A stretch of DNA of 5,544 nt from Methylomarinum sp. (GTDB taxonomy: Bacteria; Pseudomonadota; Gammaproteobacteria; Methylococcales; Methylomonadaceae): positions 1-5,544 of the forward strand of contig WTAG01000050.1 in the NCBI GenBank assembly GCA_013139755.1, written 5' to 3'. A program made the position numbers and the translations under genes. The notes under the pieces are model-generated. The model did not search any database, had not been told where the DNA came from, and saw only the letters and a program-made list of their open reading frames with translations. Below are positions 5,425 through 5,544 of the stretch, piece by piece; position 1 is the first letter of the stretch; every line of letters starts with the position of its first letter.

Positions 5425-5544
5425 TTAATTAGCCAGTTGTTTTAATTTATCTATTTCAGTTAGAAACAAGGTTTCATCATTATAAACTTGCGCAAGTACA
5501 CAAATACCTTGTCCTCGGCTAAAGAGTTCTAGCGCTTTATCATT
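5425..5544 (-). CDS. C-terminal end of an unidentified protein (5' end outside the window)
   Basis: Read on the - strand, the frame is open from the window edge to TAA at 5427-5425 and gives 39 residues. It includes ALELFSRGQGICVLAQVYND and then LFLTEIDKLKQLAN. The mix of a hydrophobic strand (GICVLAQVY) and a terminal amphipathic helix (EIDKLKQLA) looks like genuine protein. I do not recognise the family. The gene converges on the acetyltransferase with only 22 bp between the two stop codons, and no hairpin terminator is visible between them. It is the only - strand gene in the window and may mark the edge of the accessory block. Confidence 0.6.
   Translation of the reverse strand, partial: NDKALELFSRGQGICVLAQVYNDETLFLTEIDKLKQLAN

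Overview
This window is an AT-rich stretch of bacterial DNA. It is dominated by one large gene for an HD-domain plus Hsp90-like (GHKL) ATPase, flanked on both sides by toxin-antitoxin (TA) genes. No rRNA, tRNA or lineage-specific marker is present. The low GC content, compact ATGA-type TA overlaps, clear Shine-Dalgarno sites and a YhbS-like acetyltransferase fit a low-GC gammaproteobacterium, but that is only an impression. The mix of genes looks like an accessory or defence-type island rather than a core housekeeping region.

Layout from left to right, all on the + strand until the last gene. (1) Positions 1-532 hold the tail of an antitoxin gene and a complete VapC-type PIN-domain toxin that overlaps it by 14 nt. 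(2) Positions 533-798 contain no intact gene. They hold an apparent frameshifted coding remnant, a cluster of nested inverted repeats and a consensus TATAAT box about 40 nt before the next gene. (3) Positions 799-3627 encode the 942-residue HD/Hsp90-like ATPase, which starts at GTG. (4) Positions 3636-3911 encode a 91-residue antitoxin-like protein. Its ribosome binding site lies on the ATPase stop codon, so the two are very probably co-translated; no toxin gene follows it. (5) Positions 3912-4025 carry two inverted repeats and a possible promoter. (6) Positions 4026-4681 form a complete VapBC/FitAB-type module (75-residue antitoxin, 143-residue PIN toxin, ATGA overlap). (7) Positions 4682-4874 hold no supported gene. 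(8) Positions 4875-5402 encode a GNAT acetyltransferase. (9) Positions 5425-5544 are the C-terminal end of an unidentified gene on the - strand, converging on the acetyltransferase.

The two PIN toxins would act as ribonucleases held in check by their antitoxins, and each pair would autoregulate. The ATPase couples a metal-dependent phosphohydrolase-type HD domain to an ATP-driven Hsp90-like conformational module. Its position among TA genes and its coupling to an antitoxin-like protein suggest, as inference only, that it is the effector or sensor of a conflict system such as phage defence, with the small protein as partner or regulator. That pair is the most interesting thing in the window.
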